A DNA stretch of 64,000 nt from Methylicorpusculum sp. Lineage in GTDB: Bacteria; Pseudomonadota; Gammaproteobacteria; Methylococcales; Methylomonadaceae. The position numbers and the translations under genes are program-made. Below, piece after piece: positions 18,130 to 31,252 of the stretch. The notes beneath the pieces were generated by a model. That model saw nothing but the letters and a program-made list of their open reading frames with translations. It was not told where the DNA came from and ran no database searches. The stretch is from assembly GCF_030651835.1 (NCBI RefSeq), contig NZ_JAUSBX010000144.1:1-64000 (forward strand). Reading direction: 5' to 3'. The first letter of the stretch is position 1; the number at the start of each line of letters is the position of its first letter.

Positions 18130-20481
18130 ATGGCCACTAGACCTCAAAGTACACTAAAAAGAAAATCAACGGTACGCAGAAACAAAAAAAAACAGCCCGT
18201 CAATCCTGTTAAAAGATGGCTAATCAAATTAGTGGTGTTGTTTCTGGTTTTCGCCTCTTTTTTGTTGGCTAGTTACATTGGATATCTTGATTACAACGTT
18301 CGCAATCAATTTGAAGGTAAACGCTGGGCGATTCCTGCTCGCGTTTATGCCAGTCCGCTTGAATTGTATACCGGACATAAAATGACGTTAGCCAATTTGG
18401 AAAGTCATTTGCAATTTTTACATTACCGTGAAGATCCACAACTTTCTTCCGAAGGTACTTACTCCAAACAACCATCTCAAATAACAATTAAAACGCGCAC
18501 GTTTAGTTTTTGGGACGAAAAACAGGAAAGCCGTTTGGTTAAGGTACAGTTTTTCGATAATGGCATCGCCGGAATATTTGATGCAACTTTGTCAAAAGAC
18601 CTGACCATTTTTCGGCTGGATTCATTACAGATCGGCAGTTTTTATCCTACCCGTAAGGAAGATCGCGTTCTGATCAAGCTGGCCGAGGCGCCGCCGACTC
18701 TGATACAGGGATTATTGGCGACAGAGGACAGGGATTTTTACCAGCATTACGGCATTTCCTTGAAAGCGATTGCCAGAGCCATGTGGGCCAATGTCAGAGC
18801 CGGTGGTATCGTTCAGGGCGGAAGTACGATCACGCAACAGTTGATCAAGAATTTCTATTTGACCAACGAGCGCAGTTTTGTAAGAAAAATCAATGAAGTG
18901 TTCATGTCGTTAATCATTGAGTATCGCTATGACAAAGACGAAATATTGGAAGCTTATCTTAACGAAGTGTATCTGGGGCAGGACGGGGCCAGTGCCGTTC
19001 ATGGATTTGGCTTGGCCAGCGAATTTTATTTCGGCCAGCCGTTGAAAAATCTTCCGTTAACTCAGGTGGCCTCGTTGGTGGCTTTAGTGCGTGGACCGTC
19101 TTACTATGATCCAAGGCGCTACCCGGATCGAGCACTTGAACGCCGTGATCTGGTCCTCGATAAGATGGCCGAGATGAATTACATCAATGAACAGCAACGC
19201 GACGAGTCAAAAAAAGAACCGTTAAAAGTCATTGCCAACACGCACCGTTCTGTAAATCGTTATCCGGCGTTTCTGGATGTGGTTAAACGGCAGTTAAGAG
19301 AAACTTATAAGGAAGACGATTTAACCTCGGAAGGGCTTAACATTTTCACGACCTTGGAACCCCATGTGCAAGACGCACTGGAAAAAACCGTTGCTGAAAA
19401 AATCAAAGAGTTACAAAAAAATCCAAAAGCGCGGCAACTGGAAACGGCTGTGGTCGTTACCCGAAAAGAGGATGGTGAAATCGTCGGCTTGGTGGGGGGC
19501 AGTGATCCGAAATCTGCCGGTTTTAATCGGGCATTGGATGCGGTGAGGCCTATTGGTTCATTGATTAAGCCCTTTGTTTACCTGACCGCGCTTGAGTATC
19601 CATCGAAATATACGATTACCACACCGGTCAGCGATACTACCATCAGAATCAAGGCGGCAAAAGGTCAGCTATGGGAGCCTAAGAACTACGATAATACCCA
19701 GCACGGAATTGTCCCGTTTCATAAGGCTTTGGCTAACTCTTACAACCTGGCTACCGTTCGTATCGGCATGGATATCGGTGTCGCGCGTGTTGCTAAAACG
19801 TTAAAAAGCATGGGTATTACCCGTTCGATCGAACTGTTTCCATCGTTTCTTTTGGGCGCGTCTCCCTTAACGCCTATGGAAGTTACGCAAATTTATCAAA
19901 CACTTGCCGGTGATGGATTTACATCGCCTTTGAGATCCATCAGGGGTGTTGTCGACAGTGAAGGGAAGCGTTTGCAAAGTTACCCTTTTACCGTCAGACA
20001 AACGGTTGATCCGTCGGCAACTTATATTACCAATACGATCATGCAGGAAGTGATGAACGAAGGAACAGGCCGCTCTGCTTACAATTATGTGCCGAGAGAA
20101 TTTCAGCTGGTGGGTAAAACCGGAACGACCAATGAAATGAGAGACAGCTGGTTTGCCGGGTTCAGCGGCGATTATCTCTCGGTCGTGTGGGTCGGTAGAG
20201 ACGATAATAAACCGGCAGGCCTTACCGGTTCAACCGGTGCGCTGAAGTTATGGGCCGGTCTTATGCAGAAAATCAGCACCCGTCCCGTCCTGTTGACGCC
20301 GCCTGACAATGTCGATTTGGTCTGGATAGATCCTTTTACAGGGTTATTGGCAAACAAGGACTGCCCCGGCGTCAGTCAATTTCCTTATATTCGTGGTTCT
20401 GCACCTAAAGCCAGCTCACCCTGCGTGAATGGCGGCGGCAACGAGAATCAGGATAACTGGTTAAATAATCTTTTTCAATAA
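18130..20481 (+). CDS. mrcB: Penicillin-binding protein 1B, bifunctional transglycosylase/transpeptidase
   Basis: The 783-residue class A PBP has a basic cytoplasmic tail, one membrane helix (about 33-56), a UB2H-like region, a GT51 glycosyltransferase domain and a transpeptidase domain. The catalytic Glu199 lies in TEDRDFYQHYG. The transpeptidase has Ser477 (GSLIK), SYN at 537-539 and KTG at 663-665. It polymerises lipid II and crosslinks peptidoglycan on the periplasmic face, normally with an LpoB-type activator. Length matches PBP1B rather than the longer PBP1A. lolA follows 15 bases later. Confidence 0.93.
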   Translation: MATRPQSTLKRKSTVRRNKKKQPVNPVKRWLIKLVVLFLVFASFLLASYIGYLDYNVRNQFEGKRWAIPARVYASPLELYTGHKMTLANLESHLQFLHYREDPQLSSEGTYSKQPSQITIKTRTFSFWDEKQESRLVKVQFFDNGIAGIFDATLSKDLTIFRLDSLQIGSFYPTRKEDRVLIKLAEAPPTLIQGLLATEDRDFYQHYGISLKAIARAMWANVRAGGIVQGGSTITQQLIKNFYLTNERSFVRKINEVFMSLIIEYRYDKDEILEAYLNEVYLGQDGASAVHGFGLASEFYFGQPLKNLPLTQVASLVALVRGPSYYDPRRYPDRALERRDLVLDKMAEMNYINEQQRDESKKEPLKVIANTHRSVNRYPAFLDVVKRQLRETYKEDDLTSEGLNIFTTLEPHVQDALEKTVAEKIKELQKNPKARQLETAVVVTRKEDGEIVGLVGGSDPKSAGFNRALDAVRPIGSLIKPFVYLTALEYPSKYTITTPVSDTTIRIKAAKGQLWEPKNYDNTQHGIVPFHKALANSYNLATVRIGMDIGVARVAKTLKSMGITRSIELFPSFLLGASPLTPMEVTQIYQTLAGDGFTSPLRSIRGVVDSEGKRLQSYPFTVRQTVDPSATYITNTIMQEVMNEGTGRSAYNYVPREFQLVGKTGTTNEMRDSWFAGFSGDYLSVVWVGRDDNKPAGLTGSTGALKLWAGLMQKISTRPVLLTPPDNVDLVWIDPFTGLLANKDCPGVSQFPYIRGSAPKASSPCVNGGGNENQDNWLNNLFQ

Positions 20482-20496
20482 ATTAAAGCGAGCATT

Positions 20497-21126
20497 ATGT
20501 TGCGATTTAAAGTGATTCAGTGGTTAGGCTTTGTATTAATGTTCACGGTGGTGAATGTGCAAGCCCAAGAAAAACCGGTAAGCCAGTTAAGGGCTTTTTT
20601 AACGTCATCCAAGGCCTTGAAAGCGGATTTTAAACAAATTGCAGTCGATGAAGCCGGCAATGCCCGGCAAACCAGTTACGGCGTGTTTTATTTGCGCAGA
20701 CCGGGAAAGTTTCGCTGGCAGTACACCAAGCCTTTTACACAGGAAATCATTTCCAATGCAGGCAAAGTCTGGTTTTACGATGCCGACCTGGAGCAGGTGA
20801 CGGTGAAGAAGCTTGATCAGTCGGTAGGCTCAACCCCCGCTTTGTTACTCAGCGGTGACATTGATCTGGAAGAAAACTTTAACATCCAGGATCAAGGTGT
20901 CGACGGGGATATGCAATGGATTAAACTGCTGCCCAAAAACGAAGACAGCGGCTTTAAATATGTTTTGATCGGTCTGGATATGGGAATCCTGGGCGGTATG
21001 GAATTAAGCGATAATTTTGGTCAATTAACCCGTATTTATTTTTCGAATATTGCGGTCAATCCATCACTGGATGATGAGTTGTTTATATTCACGCCGCCAC
21101 CGGGATCGGATGTTTTTGAAGAATAA
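20497..21126 (+). CDS. lolA: Outer-membrane lipoprotein carrier protein
   Basis: The 209-residue protein has a signal peptide (about 1-23, ending VQA) and the LolA fold. Typical segments are KADFKQI, YLRRPGKFRWQY, GKVWFYDADLEQVTV and LSGDIDLEENF. LolA ferries lipoproteins from LolCDE in the inner membrane to LolB in the outer membrane. It sits between mrcB and rarA. lolA next to rarA is a common gammaproteobacterial order. Confidence 0.93.
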   Translation: MLRFKVIQWLGFVLMFTVVNVQAQEKPVSQLRAFLTSSKALKADFKQIAVDEAGNARQTSYGVFYLRRPGKFRWQYTKPFTQEIISNAGKVWFYDADLEQVTVKKLDQSVGSTPALLLSGDIDLEENFNIQDQGVDGDMQWIKLLPKNEDSGFKYVLIGLDMGILGGMELSDNFGQLTRIYFSNIAVNPSLDDELFIFTPPPGSDVFEE

Positions 21127-21196
21127 CAACGCACTTTGGGTGCAGACGAAAATTGGAATGACATGGTAAGTTTTCCATCTTACTTGGGGCCGAGCA

Positions 21197-22513
21197 GTGA
21201 ATGATGCTTTAATCAAGCCTTTGGCAGAGCGAATGCGGCCTGCTCAATTGGATGAATACAGCGGTCAGCGGCATCTGTTGAGTTCCGGCAAGCCGCTGTA
21301 TGAAGCTATAGCGGCCGGCCGTTTGCACTCAATGATTTTCTGGGGCCCTCCCGGCACCGGTAAAACGACGCTGGCAAGGATGATTGCCAACCATTCTGAA
21401 GCTCTGTTTATTCCAATTTCGGCGGTGTTGGCCGGTGTCAAGGAAATAAGAGCGGCTGTGGCAGAGGCGCAAGCCGCCAGGGAAAGTCGGCAGCAACGCA
21501 CTATTTTGTTTGTCGATGAAGTACATCGATTTAATAAAGCCCAGCAAGATGCGTTTTTACCGCATGTTGAGGATGGCACGTTTTATTTTATCGGCGCTAC
21601 GACTGAAAATCCGTCGTTTGCGCTGAACAATGCGCTTTTGTCCCGGGCCAGGGTTTATGTGTTGAATGCACTGTCAACTGAGGATTTACTGGCGGTGTTA
21701 AACAAGGCTTTAACCGATAAGGAAAAAGGCTTGGGGCATCTGGCTATCGAAATGGACGAAGCGATCAAGCATCAGTTTGCAGCTGCTTCCGATGGTGACG
21801 CCAGGCGAGCGCTAAATTTGCTGGAGATTGCCGTGGAGTTGGCGGCATCGCAAAACAGCACGGGTATCAATGAAGCCATCGCCAAAGAAGTGCTGTCAGG
21901 CGGAACGCGCCGTTTCGATAAGCAAGGCGAAGAGTTTTACAATCAGATTTCAGCGTTACACAAGTCGGTCCGCGGCAGTTCGCCGGATGCCGCATTGTAT
22001 TGGCTTTGCCGGATGATGGATGCCGGCTGCGATTTGGCTTATCTGGCCCGCAGAATCGTCAGAATTGCTTCCGAGGATATCGGCAACGCTGATCCAAGAG
22101 CCTTGCCGTTGGCCATAAGCGCGTGGGAAGCACAAGAACGCCTGGGCAGTCCCGAGGGTGAGTTAGCCCTGGCGCATGCCGTCGTTTATCTTGCCTGCGC
22201 GGCCAAGAGCAATGCGGTTTATAGGGCTTATAATGCGGCCATGCGCGATGCCAAACAAAGCGGCAGCCTGCCAGTGCCGGTTCATTTGAGAAATGCGCCC
22301 ACTTCGCTGATGAAATCACTGGATTACGGAAATGCCTATCGTTATGCGCATGATGAGCCCGATGCATATGCGGCCGGAGAGAATTATTTTCCTGAAAATT
22401 TGAAGGGTTCTCAGTATTACACGCCGGTCAATCGTGGTTTAGAAATAAAAATTGCAGAAAAATTAAAACATTTACGGAATTTAGATAAAATGTCCCGTAC
22501 TGATAGGAGTTGA
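21197..22513 (+). CDS. rarA: Replication-associated recombination protein A
   Basis: The 438-residue AAA+ ATPase (also called MgsA) has Walker A (GPPGTGKTT, about 50-58), Walker B with sensor (ILFVDEVHRFNK), GATTENPSF and a C-terminal tetramerisation region ending in the YYTPVNRG type sequence. It acts at stalled replication forks. The start is GTG 21197: homologues begin just before PLAERMRP and no in-frame ATG fits. It follows lolA by 70 bases. Confidence 0.92.
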   Translation: MNDALIKPLAERMRPAQLDEYSGQRHLLSSGKPLYEAIAAGRLHSMIFWGPPGTGKTTLARMIANHSEALFIPISAVLAGVKEIRAAVAEAQAARESRQQRTILFVDEVHRFNKAQQDAFLPHVEDGTFYFIGATTENPSFALNNALLSRARVYVLNALSTEDLLAVLNKALTDKEKGLGHLAIEMDEAIKHQFAAASDGDARRALNLLEIAVELAASQNSTGINEAIAKEVLSGGTRRFDKQGEEFYNQISALHKSVRGSSPDAALYWLCRMMDAGCDLAYLARRIVRIASEDIGNADPRALPLAISAWEAQERLGSPEGELALAHAVVYLACAAKSNAVYRAYNAAMRDAKQSGSLPVPVHLRNAPTSLMKSLDYGNAYRYAHDEPDAYAAGENYFPENLKGSQYYTPVNRGLEIKIAEKLKHLRNLDKMSRTDRS

Positions 22514-22570
22514 CCTTTAACAAGGTAATCCCGGATCATCTGAATCATTTTATCTAGTTTATGTAGGATT

Positions 22571-23527
22571 ATGGACCTTAAATTTCTCGATTTTGAACAA
22601 CCCATCGCCGAATTGGAAGCCAAAATAAAAGAACTTCGCCGAGTTCAGTTCGATAACGATATCAATATTTCCGATGCGCTGGAGCAACTGGAAAGCAAAA
22701 GCAAAACGCTGACTGAATCGATTTTTTCCGGGCTTAGTGACTGGCAGATTTCACAATTATCAAGACATCCCGGGCGGCCTTATACCCTGGATTACATTGA
22801 TTTGATTTTCTCCGATTTCCATGAGTTACATGGCGATCGGGCGTATGCTGATGATCCTGCCATTATCTGCGGATTGGCCCGACTTGAAGGGCAGCCGGTT
22901 GCTCTGATAGGGCATCAAAAGGGCCGGGATACCAAGGAAAAAATTTATCGAAACTTTGGTATGCCCAGACCCGAGGGTTACCGTAAAGCGCTAAGAGTCA
23001 TGAAAATGGCCGAGCGCTTTGGTTTACCGATCATCTGTCTGATCGATACACCGGGGGCCTATCCCGGTATTGGTGCAGAAGAACGCGGCCAAAGCGAGGC
23101 AATAGCCCGCAACCTGTTTGAAATGGCGCGCTTACAAACACCTATTATCTGCACTGTCATCGGAGAAGGCGGTTCTGGCGGTGCATTGGCTATCGGCGTC
23201 GGCGATCGCCTGATTATGCTTGAATACAGCACTTACTCGGTGATTTCGCCCGAAGGTTGCGCGTCGATTCTCTGGAAAAGTGCAGATAAATCCCAGTTAG
23301 CGGCTGAGGCGATGGGGATAACTTCCGATCGTATCCGTGAGCAGGGCTTTCTGGATGAAGTGGTCAGAGAGCCTTTAGGTGGCGCGCATCGTGATTTTCA
23401 AAAAACGGCCATGAATCTGAGAGAAACCTTGTTGCGGCATTTGGAAGAACTCAAGCGTGATTCTATGGAACATTTAATGGAAAAACGTTATCAACGGATT
23501 ATGGCTTTTGGTGTGTATACCGAGTAA
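22571..23527 (+). CDS. accA: Acetyl-CoA carboxylase carboxyltransferase subunit alpha
   Basis: The 318-residue product matches AccA along its length: an N-terminal coiled helix (LEQPIAELE type), [25 protein letters not shown], the [27 protein letters not shown] block and [21 protein letters not shown]. With AccD it transfers carboxyl from biotin to acetyl-CoA, the committed step of fatty acid synthesis, in the cytoplasm. A family B repeat follows 70 bases after the stop. Confidence 0.96.
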   Translation: MDLKFLDFEQPIAELEAKIKELRRVQFDNDINISDALEQLESKSKTLTESIFSGLSDWQISQLSRHPGRPYTLDYIDLIFSDFHELHGDRAYADDPAIICGLARLEGQPVALIGHQKGRDTKEKIYRNFGMPRPEGYRKALRVMKMAERFGLPIICLIDTPGAYPGIGAEERGQSEAIARNLFEMARLQTPIICTVIGEGGSGGALAIGVGDRLIMLEYSTYSVISPEGCASILWKSADKSQLAAEAMGITSDRIREQGFLDEVVREPLGGAHRDFQKTAMNLRETLLRHLEELKRDSMEHLMEKRYQRIMAFGVYTE

Positions 23528-23598
23528 TTTGAACGACAACTTTTTCGTTTTCTTCCATAGGATCGAAAAAGTGTTTAAAAATTTGAGTTGTATATGAT

Positions 23599-23789
23599 CA
23601 GCCCTTCTCAATTTGAAGGGGAAAATCGCTTTTTGAGGATGTCGACAGCAGGGCAGATTTTTTATTCCAGACAAAATCTGCATTTCCGCCTTCCTTGGCG
23701 GTCAGATGCTGCTGTCAAGTCCCTACTCAAGGGTTTACGGCATTACTCAAAAGGCTTTTCCCTGCCCGGAATGACGCTAATGATTGCTG
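23599..23789 (+). repeat. Family B palindromic element (B3)
   Basis: The left end is CAGCCCTTCTCAATTTGAA (23599-23617); the right end is reduced to TGATTGCTG (23781-23789). Internally TTTTGAG (23631-23637) pairs with CTCAAAA (23746-23752), GACAGCAG (23644-23651) with CTGCTGTC (23709-23716), and an inner AGATTTT/AAAATCT hairpin is nested inside. It lies between accA and tilS. Confidence 0.85.
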
Positions 23790-23861
23790 GCGTGGTGTAT
23801 TTACTAACTGCCGGCATAATTAACCAGTTGAGCGATTTTTAAGTTGTATCAAAGTCAATCA

Positions 23862-23887
23862 AAAGCTCGCTGATGGCGGGCTTTTTT
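23862..23887 (+). terminator. Rho-independent terminator between accA and tilS
   Basis: AAAGCTCGC, loop TGATG, then GCGGGCTTTTTTG: a 9-bp stem with one G-T pair followed by a T-run. It should end the accA transcript, including the family B copy, just before tilS. Confidence 0.75.
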
Positions 23888-23898
23888 GTTTGGGGATT

Positions 23899-25248
23899 AT
23901 GACAAACACTCTTGCACTGCCAGTGGAATCTCATTTAATCGATGCCATCCGTCCTTATCAGGGATTTCGCCGCGTATTTGTGGCTTACAGTGGTGGAGTC
24001 GATTCCCATGTGTTGTTACACGCGTGCGCGCAGCAGCGCGAGTTGAAAGAAAAACTGACAGCCGTTTATGTTCATCATGGTTTGCAGGCTATAGCTGATC
24101 AATGGGCCGGTCATTGTCAGGCAACCGCATTCTCTTTGGGCATAGCATTTAAGGAACTGCGCGTCGATGCTCGGCCGATCAACGGGCAAAGCCCTGAAGA
24201 AGCCGCCAGAAACGCCCGGTATGGCGCATTAAGCCTTTTGCTGGATGATCAGGATCTGTTGTTGGTCGCTCAGCACAGGGAAGATCAACTGGAGACGGTT
24301 TTGTTGCAACTGTTCCGCGGTGCCGGATTGCCGGGTTTGTCGGGGATGCCTGTGGTCATGCCGATAGGGAAGGGGATTCTTTTGCGGCCGCTGTTGAATG
24401 TGTCTAAAAAAGAAATTGAGGCCTATGCAGCCGGGCATGAACTTGATTGGGTAGAAGATCCCACAAATCAAAGCGCCGAATTCGATAGAAATTTCCTTCG
24501 AAATGACGTTTTGCCGCTATTAAAAAAGCGTTGGCCAGCGCTGGACAAAACCGTATCACGTTCAGCCGCTCATTGCGCAGACGCTCAGTCAGTGATTCGG
24601 GAAGAGGGAAGTGACCTGCTCAAAAAATACCTGGAAAGCGAGTCTCAAACCCTGTCTTTGGCGCTTTGGTCGTGTCTTGATAGTGCGCGGCAAGCTTTAT
24701 TGCTACGCGCCTGGTTTGGTTTTATGGGTTTGAAAATGCCTTCTCAGCGCGTCATTCATCAGATTATCCATGAAGTGATTGACGCGGCAGAAACCGGTAA
24801 AGCCGAGGTTTTTACCCAAGGTCATGCGATCAGGAGGTTTCGCAATCGTCTCTATTGCCTTGAGGCGAAATGCTTTCAATTGCCTGAAAAACGTGATTTT
24901 GAGTGGTCCAGCCAACAACAAAGTCTCGACTTGTCTGAATATTTGAAATTACAGCGAATTAAAGCTTCCTCCGGCATTTCGGTTGATCAGTGGCTGGCTG
25001 CAAAAATCACAGTCTCATTCCGCAGAGGCGGTGAAACCATCAGTTTGCCGGGCCGAAAGGGGCGTCATTCGTTAAAAAATCTTTTTCAGGAAGCGGCAAT
25101 ACCGCCTTGGGAACGGCCGATCATTCCGCTTATCTATCTGGACGGGCAGCTTGCGGCCGTTGCAGACCGGTGGGTCAGTGACGAATTTTACACAGTATCT
25201 CCCGGCGCCTGTTACCGCATCGTGTTCATCAAAGAAACGCCGGGCTGA
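23899..25248 (+). CDS. tilS: tRNA(Ile)-lysidine synthetase
   Basis: Starting at ATG 23899 (a TTG nine bases earlier is less likely), the 449-residue protein has the PP-loop SGGVDS at 31-36 and VHHGLQ. Its NARYGAL and DNA-rich HREDQLET segments are typical of TilS, followed by the C-terminal TilS domain with SFRRGGETISLPGR. TilS modifies C34 of the AUA-decoding tRNA-Ile with lysine, in the cytoplasm. The accA-tilS-pyrG neighbourhood is common in gammaproteobacteria. Confidence 0.92.
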   Translation: MTNTLALPVESHLIDAIRPYQGFRRVFVAYSGGVDSHVLLHACAQQRELKEKLTAVYVHHGLQAIADQWAGHCQATAFSLGIAFKELRVDARPINGQSPEEAARNARYGALSLLLDDQDLLLVAQHREDQLETVLLQLFRGAGLPGLSGMPVVMPIGKGILLRPLLNVSKKEIEAYAAGHELDWVEDPTNQSAEFDRNFLRNDVLPLLKKRWPALDKTVSRSAAHCADAQSVIREEGSDLLKKYLESESQTLSLALWSCLDSARQALLLRAWFGFMGLKMPSQRVIHQIIHEVIDAAETGKAEVFTQGHAIRRFRNRLYCLEAKCFQLPEKRDFEWSSQQQSLDLSEYLKLQRIKASSGISVDQWLAAKITVSFRRGGETISLPGRKGRHSLKNLFQEAAIPPWERPIIPLIYLDGQLAAVADRWVSDEFYTVSPGACYRIVFIKETPG

Positions 25249-25259
25249 TCAGGTGTAAT

Positions 25260-25421
25260 CAGTAATCCCAGGTTGATGATAAAAAAGGGTAGGCGTAAGC
25301 TTTGCGGGGATGTCTGCAGCAGGGATGCTGCAGTCAAGCTTCCACGGATGGGTCTACGGCGTTCCTCACAAGGCTTACGCTAATCCTCAAGGCCGCAAAA
25401 AGTTCAAGCTGAGAATTGCTG
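25260..25421 (+). repeat. Family B palindromic element (B4)
   Basis: Ends are CAGTAATCCCAGGTTGA (25260-25276) and TTCAAGCTGAGAATTGCTG (25403-25421). GCGTAAGC (25293-25300) pairs with GCTTACGC (25373-25380), and CTGCAGCA (25314-25321) pairs with TGCTGCAG (25326-25333) around a four-base loop. The copy lacks the inner insert of B3 and B5. It fills the tilS-pyrG gap; the remaining bases to 25586 show no gene. Confidence 0.85.
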
Positions 25422-25529
25422 AAGTGTTATAGGTGGTCGTTTTTTCCAGCGCCCCACGGATGTCTGCTTACAATTGGATTCGGTAAAAAAAACAGTAAAG
25501 GCAATGACTAAGCAGGCATTGTCGATTAG

Positions 25530-29340
<3,811 letters not shown>

Positions 29341-29351
29341 GATTGACGGAT

Positions 29352-29605
29352 GAGAGCGGTTCTGCCGCAGCAATTCTCAATTTGAACAAAAAAATAAGGG
29401 TTGGGGGATGCTTTTTGAGGATCTCGGCAGCAGGGCAGATTTTTATTCCGGACAAAATCTGCATTTCCACCCTCCTTGGCGGTCAGATGCTGCCGTCAAG
29501 CCCCCAAGGAGGGGTTTACGGCGTTCCTCGAAAGGCTTTTCCCAGCCCCAAGTAATGCTGAAAATTTCAAACTGGGAATTGCTGACCCTGCCGGGCCGCT
29601 CTTGA
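29352..29605 (+). repeat. Family B palindromic element, longest copy (B5)
   Basis: Left CAGCAATTCTCAATTTGAA (29368-29386) and right TTTCAAACTGGGAATTGCTG (29565-29584) are inverted repeats; weaker pairing (GAGCGG with CCGCTC) extends them to about 29352 and 29605. Nested inside are CGGCAGCA/TGCTGCCG (29425-29432 with 29488-29495) and the perfect hairpin GCAGATTTT/AAAATCTGC (29435-29443 with 29454-29462). It fills the gap between eno and ftsB. Confidence 0.88.
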
Positions 29606-29622
29606 CTAATCGTACTGAATAT

Positions 29623-29901
29623 ATGAGCGCTTATAAAATTATTTCATTCGTCATTGTGCTGTTAATAGCGCACTTGCAGTACCGTCTGTGGTTAGGCGAT
29701 GGCGGTATCAAGCAAATTGAACAGTATGACCAAAAACTGCAGGAATTAGGTTTGCAGGTCAAAGAAAAAAAAGAACGCAACGAACAGCTTTACAGTGAAG
29801 TGCTGGACTTGCGCAAAGGCCAGGATGCCATTGAAGAAAGAGCCCGTTACGAATTGGGAATGATTAAGGAAAATGAAACGTTTTTTCAGGTTCTGGAATA
29901 A
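29623..29901 (+). CDS. ftsB: Cell division protein FtsB
   Basis: Starting at ATG 29623 the product is 92 residues. A longer frame would run back through the family B repeat and is rejected. It has one membrane helix (about 5-22) and then a periplasmic coiled coil (about 28-70) with the ending IEERARYELGMIKENETFFQV, the FtsB/DivIC signature. It bridges FtsL and FtsQ in the divisome. Position between eno and ispD is the standard gammaproteobacterial one. Confidence 0.92.
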   Translation: MSAYKIISFVIVLLIAHLQYRLWLGDGGIKQIEQYDQKLQELGLQVKEKKERNEQLYSEVLDLRKGQDAIEERARYELGMIKENETFFQVLE

Positions 29902-29988
29902 AAGTTTTTTTATTTTAATCCGGCACTTCCAAAATGCGCCGTGCGCATCACCTCTCTAAACCGCTTTTTGCTAACGCGCTATTTTTAA

Positions 29989-30684
29989 ATGAACACAATA
30001 CACTCCCGATTTTGGGCTATTGTTCCTGCGGCCGGTGTTGGCAAAAGGATGCAAGCCGACAGGCCCAAGCAATATCTCTCCCTGGCTGGAAAAGCCGTAT
30101 TAGAACAAACACTGATCCGCTTGTTAGACGTTGAACAATTGAGCGGAATCGCGGTTGCTATTTCTCCGGAAGATCCTTATTGGCCTGAGCTGGAAATTGC
30201 CGGACACCCTAAGGTAATCACTGCGCCCGGTGGTAAAGAACGGGCCGACTCGGTACTGTCCGGTTTAAGATCGATTCGTGAACGTGCCGATGATAATGAT
30301 TGGGTGTTGGTGCATGATGCTGCCAGGCCTTGTATTACGCGAAGTGACGTTGTTTTGTTGATAGAGTCCTTAAAAGACGATGCTGTCGGCGGCATTTTGG
30401 CTTTATCGTCACATGACACACTCAAGCAGGTTGAAGGACGAACCATTCATGGCACTCTGGATAGGACGCATATTTGGCGGGCGTTGACGCCGCAAATGTT
30501 CCGTTACGGAATGTTGAAAGCTGCGTTGGAAACTGGCGAGGGTAATCCGGCAATTACCGATGAGGCCAGCGCGTTGGAATTGATGGGTTATCAACCCAAA
30601 ATAGTCGAAGGCAGGCCGGATAATATCAAAATCACGCGTCCCGAGGATTTGGCTCTGGCGCAATTTTATTTGGAGCAACAATGA
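29989..30684 (+). CDS. ispD: 2-C-methyl-D-erythritol 4-phosphate cytidylyltransferase
   Basis: The 231-residue enzyme has the nucleotide-binding start [29 protein letters not shown] and the late [17 protein letters not shown]. It activates MEP with CTP in the non-mevalonate isoprenoid route, feeding quinones, carotenoids and hopanoids. The stop overlaps the ispF start by four bases. Confidence 0.95.
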   Translation: MNTIHSRFWAIVPAAGVGKRMQADRPKQYLSLAGKAVLEQTLIRLLDVEQLSGIAVAISPEDPYWPELEIAGHPKVITAPGGKERADSVLSGLRSIRERADDNDWVLVHDAARPCITRSDVVLLIESLKDDAVGGILALSSHDTLKQVEGRTIHGTLDRTHIWRALTPQMFRYGMLKAALETGEGNPAITDEASALELMGYQPKIVEGRPDNIKITRPEDLALAQFYLEQQ

Positions 30685-31154
30685 TTCGAATTGGTCAAGG
30701 CTATGATGTGCATCGGTTTAAAGACGATGGCGATGTGATTTTGGGCGGCGTCACAATCCCCTATGAAAAAGGACTGGAAGCACACTCTGACGGCGACGTG
30801 GTGCTGCATGCCTTGTGCGATGCGTTATTGGGCGCGGCGGCATTGGGCGATATCGGTAAGCATTTTCCGGATACCGACCCGGAATTTAAAGGCGCCGATA
30901 GCCGGGTGTTGTTGCGGCATGTCTATCGAATTGTGCGGGAAAAAGGTTATACACTGGTCAACGCAGATATTACCATTATCGCCCAGGCGCCCAAGATGGC
31001 GCCTTACATTCCCGAGATGTGCTTCAATATTGCCGAGGATTTGGAGGTGACTGTCGATGATGTCAATGTCAAAGCGACCACTACCGAGAAGCTGGGTTTT
31101 GAAGGACGAAAAGAAGGCATTGCCGTACAGGCGGTCGTCTTGATAGAAAAATAA
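30681..31154 (+). CDS. ispF: 2-C-methyl-D-erythritol 2,4-cyclodiphosphate synthase
   Basis: At 157 residues it matches IspF throughout: GQGYDVHRF with metal ligands Asp and His, [29 protein letters not shown] type core, and [15 protein letters not shown] at the end. It forms MEcPP from CDP-ME-2-phosphate in the cytoplasm as a trimer. It is coupled to ispD by an ATGA overlap. Confidence 0.96.
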   Translation: MIRIGQGYDVHRFKDDGDVILGGVTIPYEKGLEAHSDGDVVLHALCDALLGAAALGDIGKHFPDTDPEFKGADSRVLLRHVYRIVREKGYTLVNADITIIAQAPKMAPYIPEMCFNIAEDLEVTVDDVNVKATTTEKLGFEGRKEGIAVQAVVLIEK

Positions 31155-31252
31155 AGTTTCAGGCCTTAATTTTGTTGGCTTATAAGGGCGTGCAAATCAA
31201 CTGATTAACCAAAGTTATGACTGTTCTAACCGCATAAATGGGAGAGTGGATT

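Noticed and set aside
29476-29622. 49-codon extension ahead of FtsB
   Set aside because: It would translate the family B repeat; the conserved FtsB start is ATG 29623.
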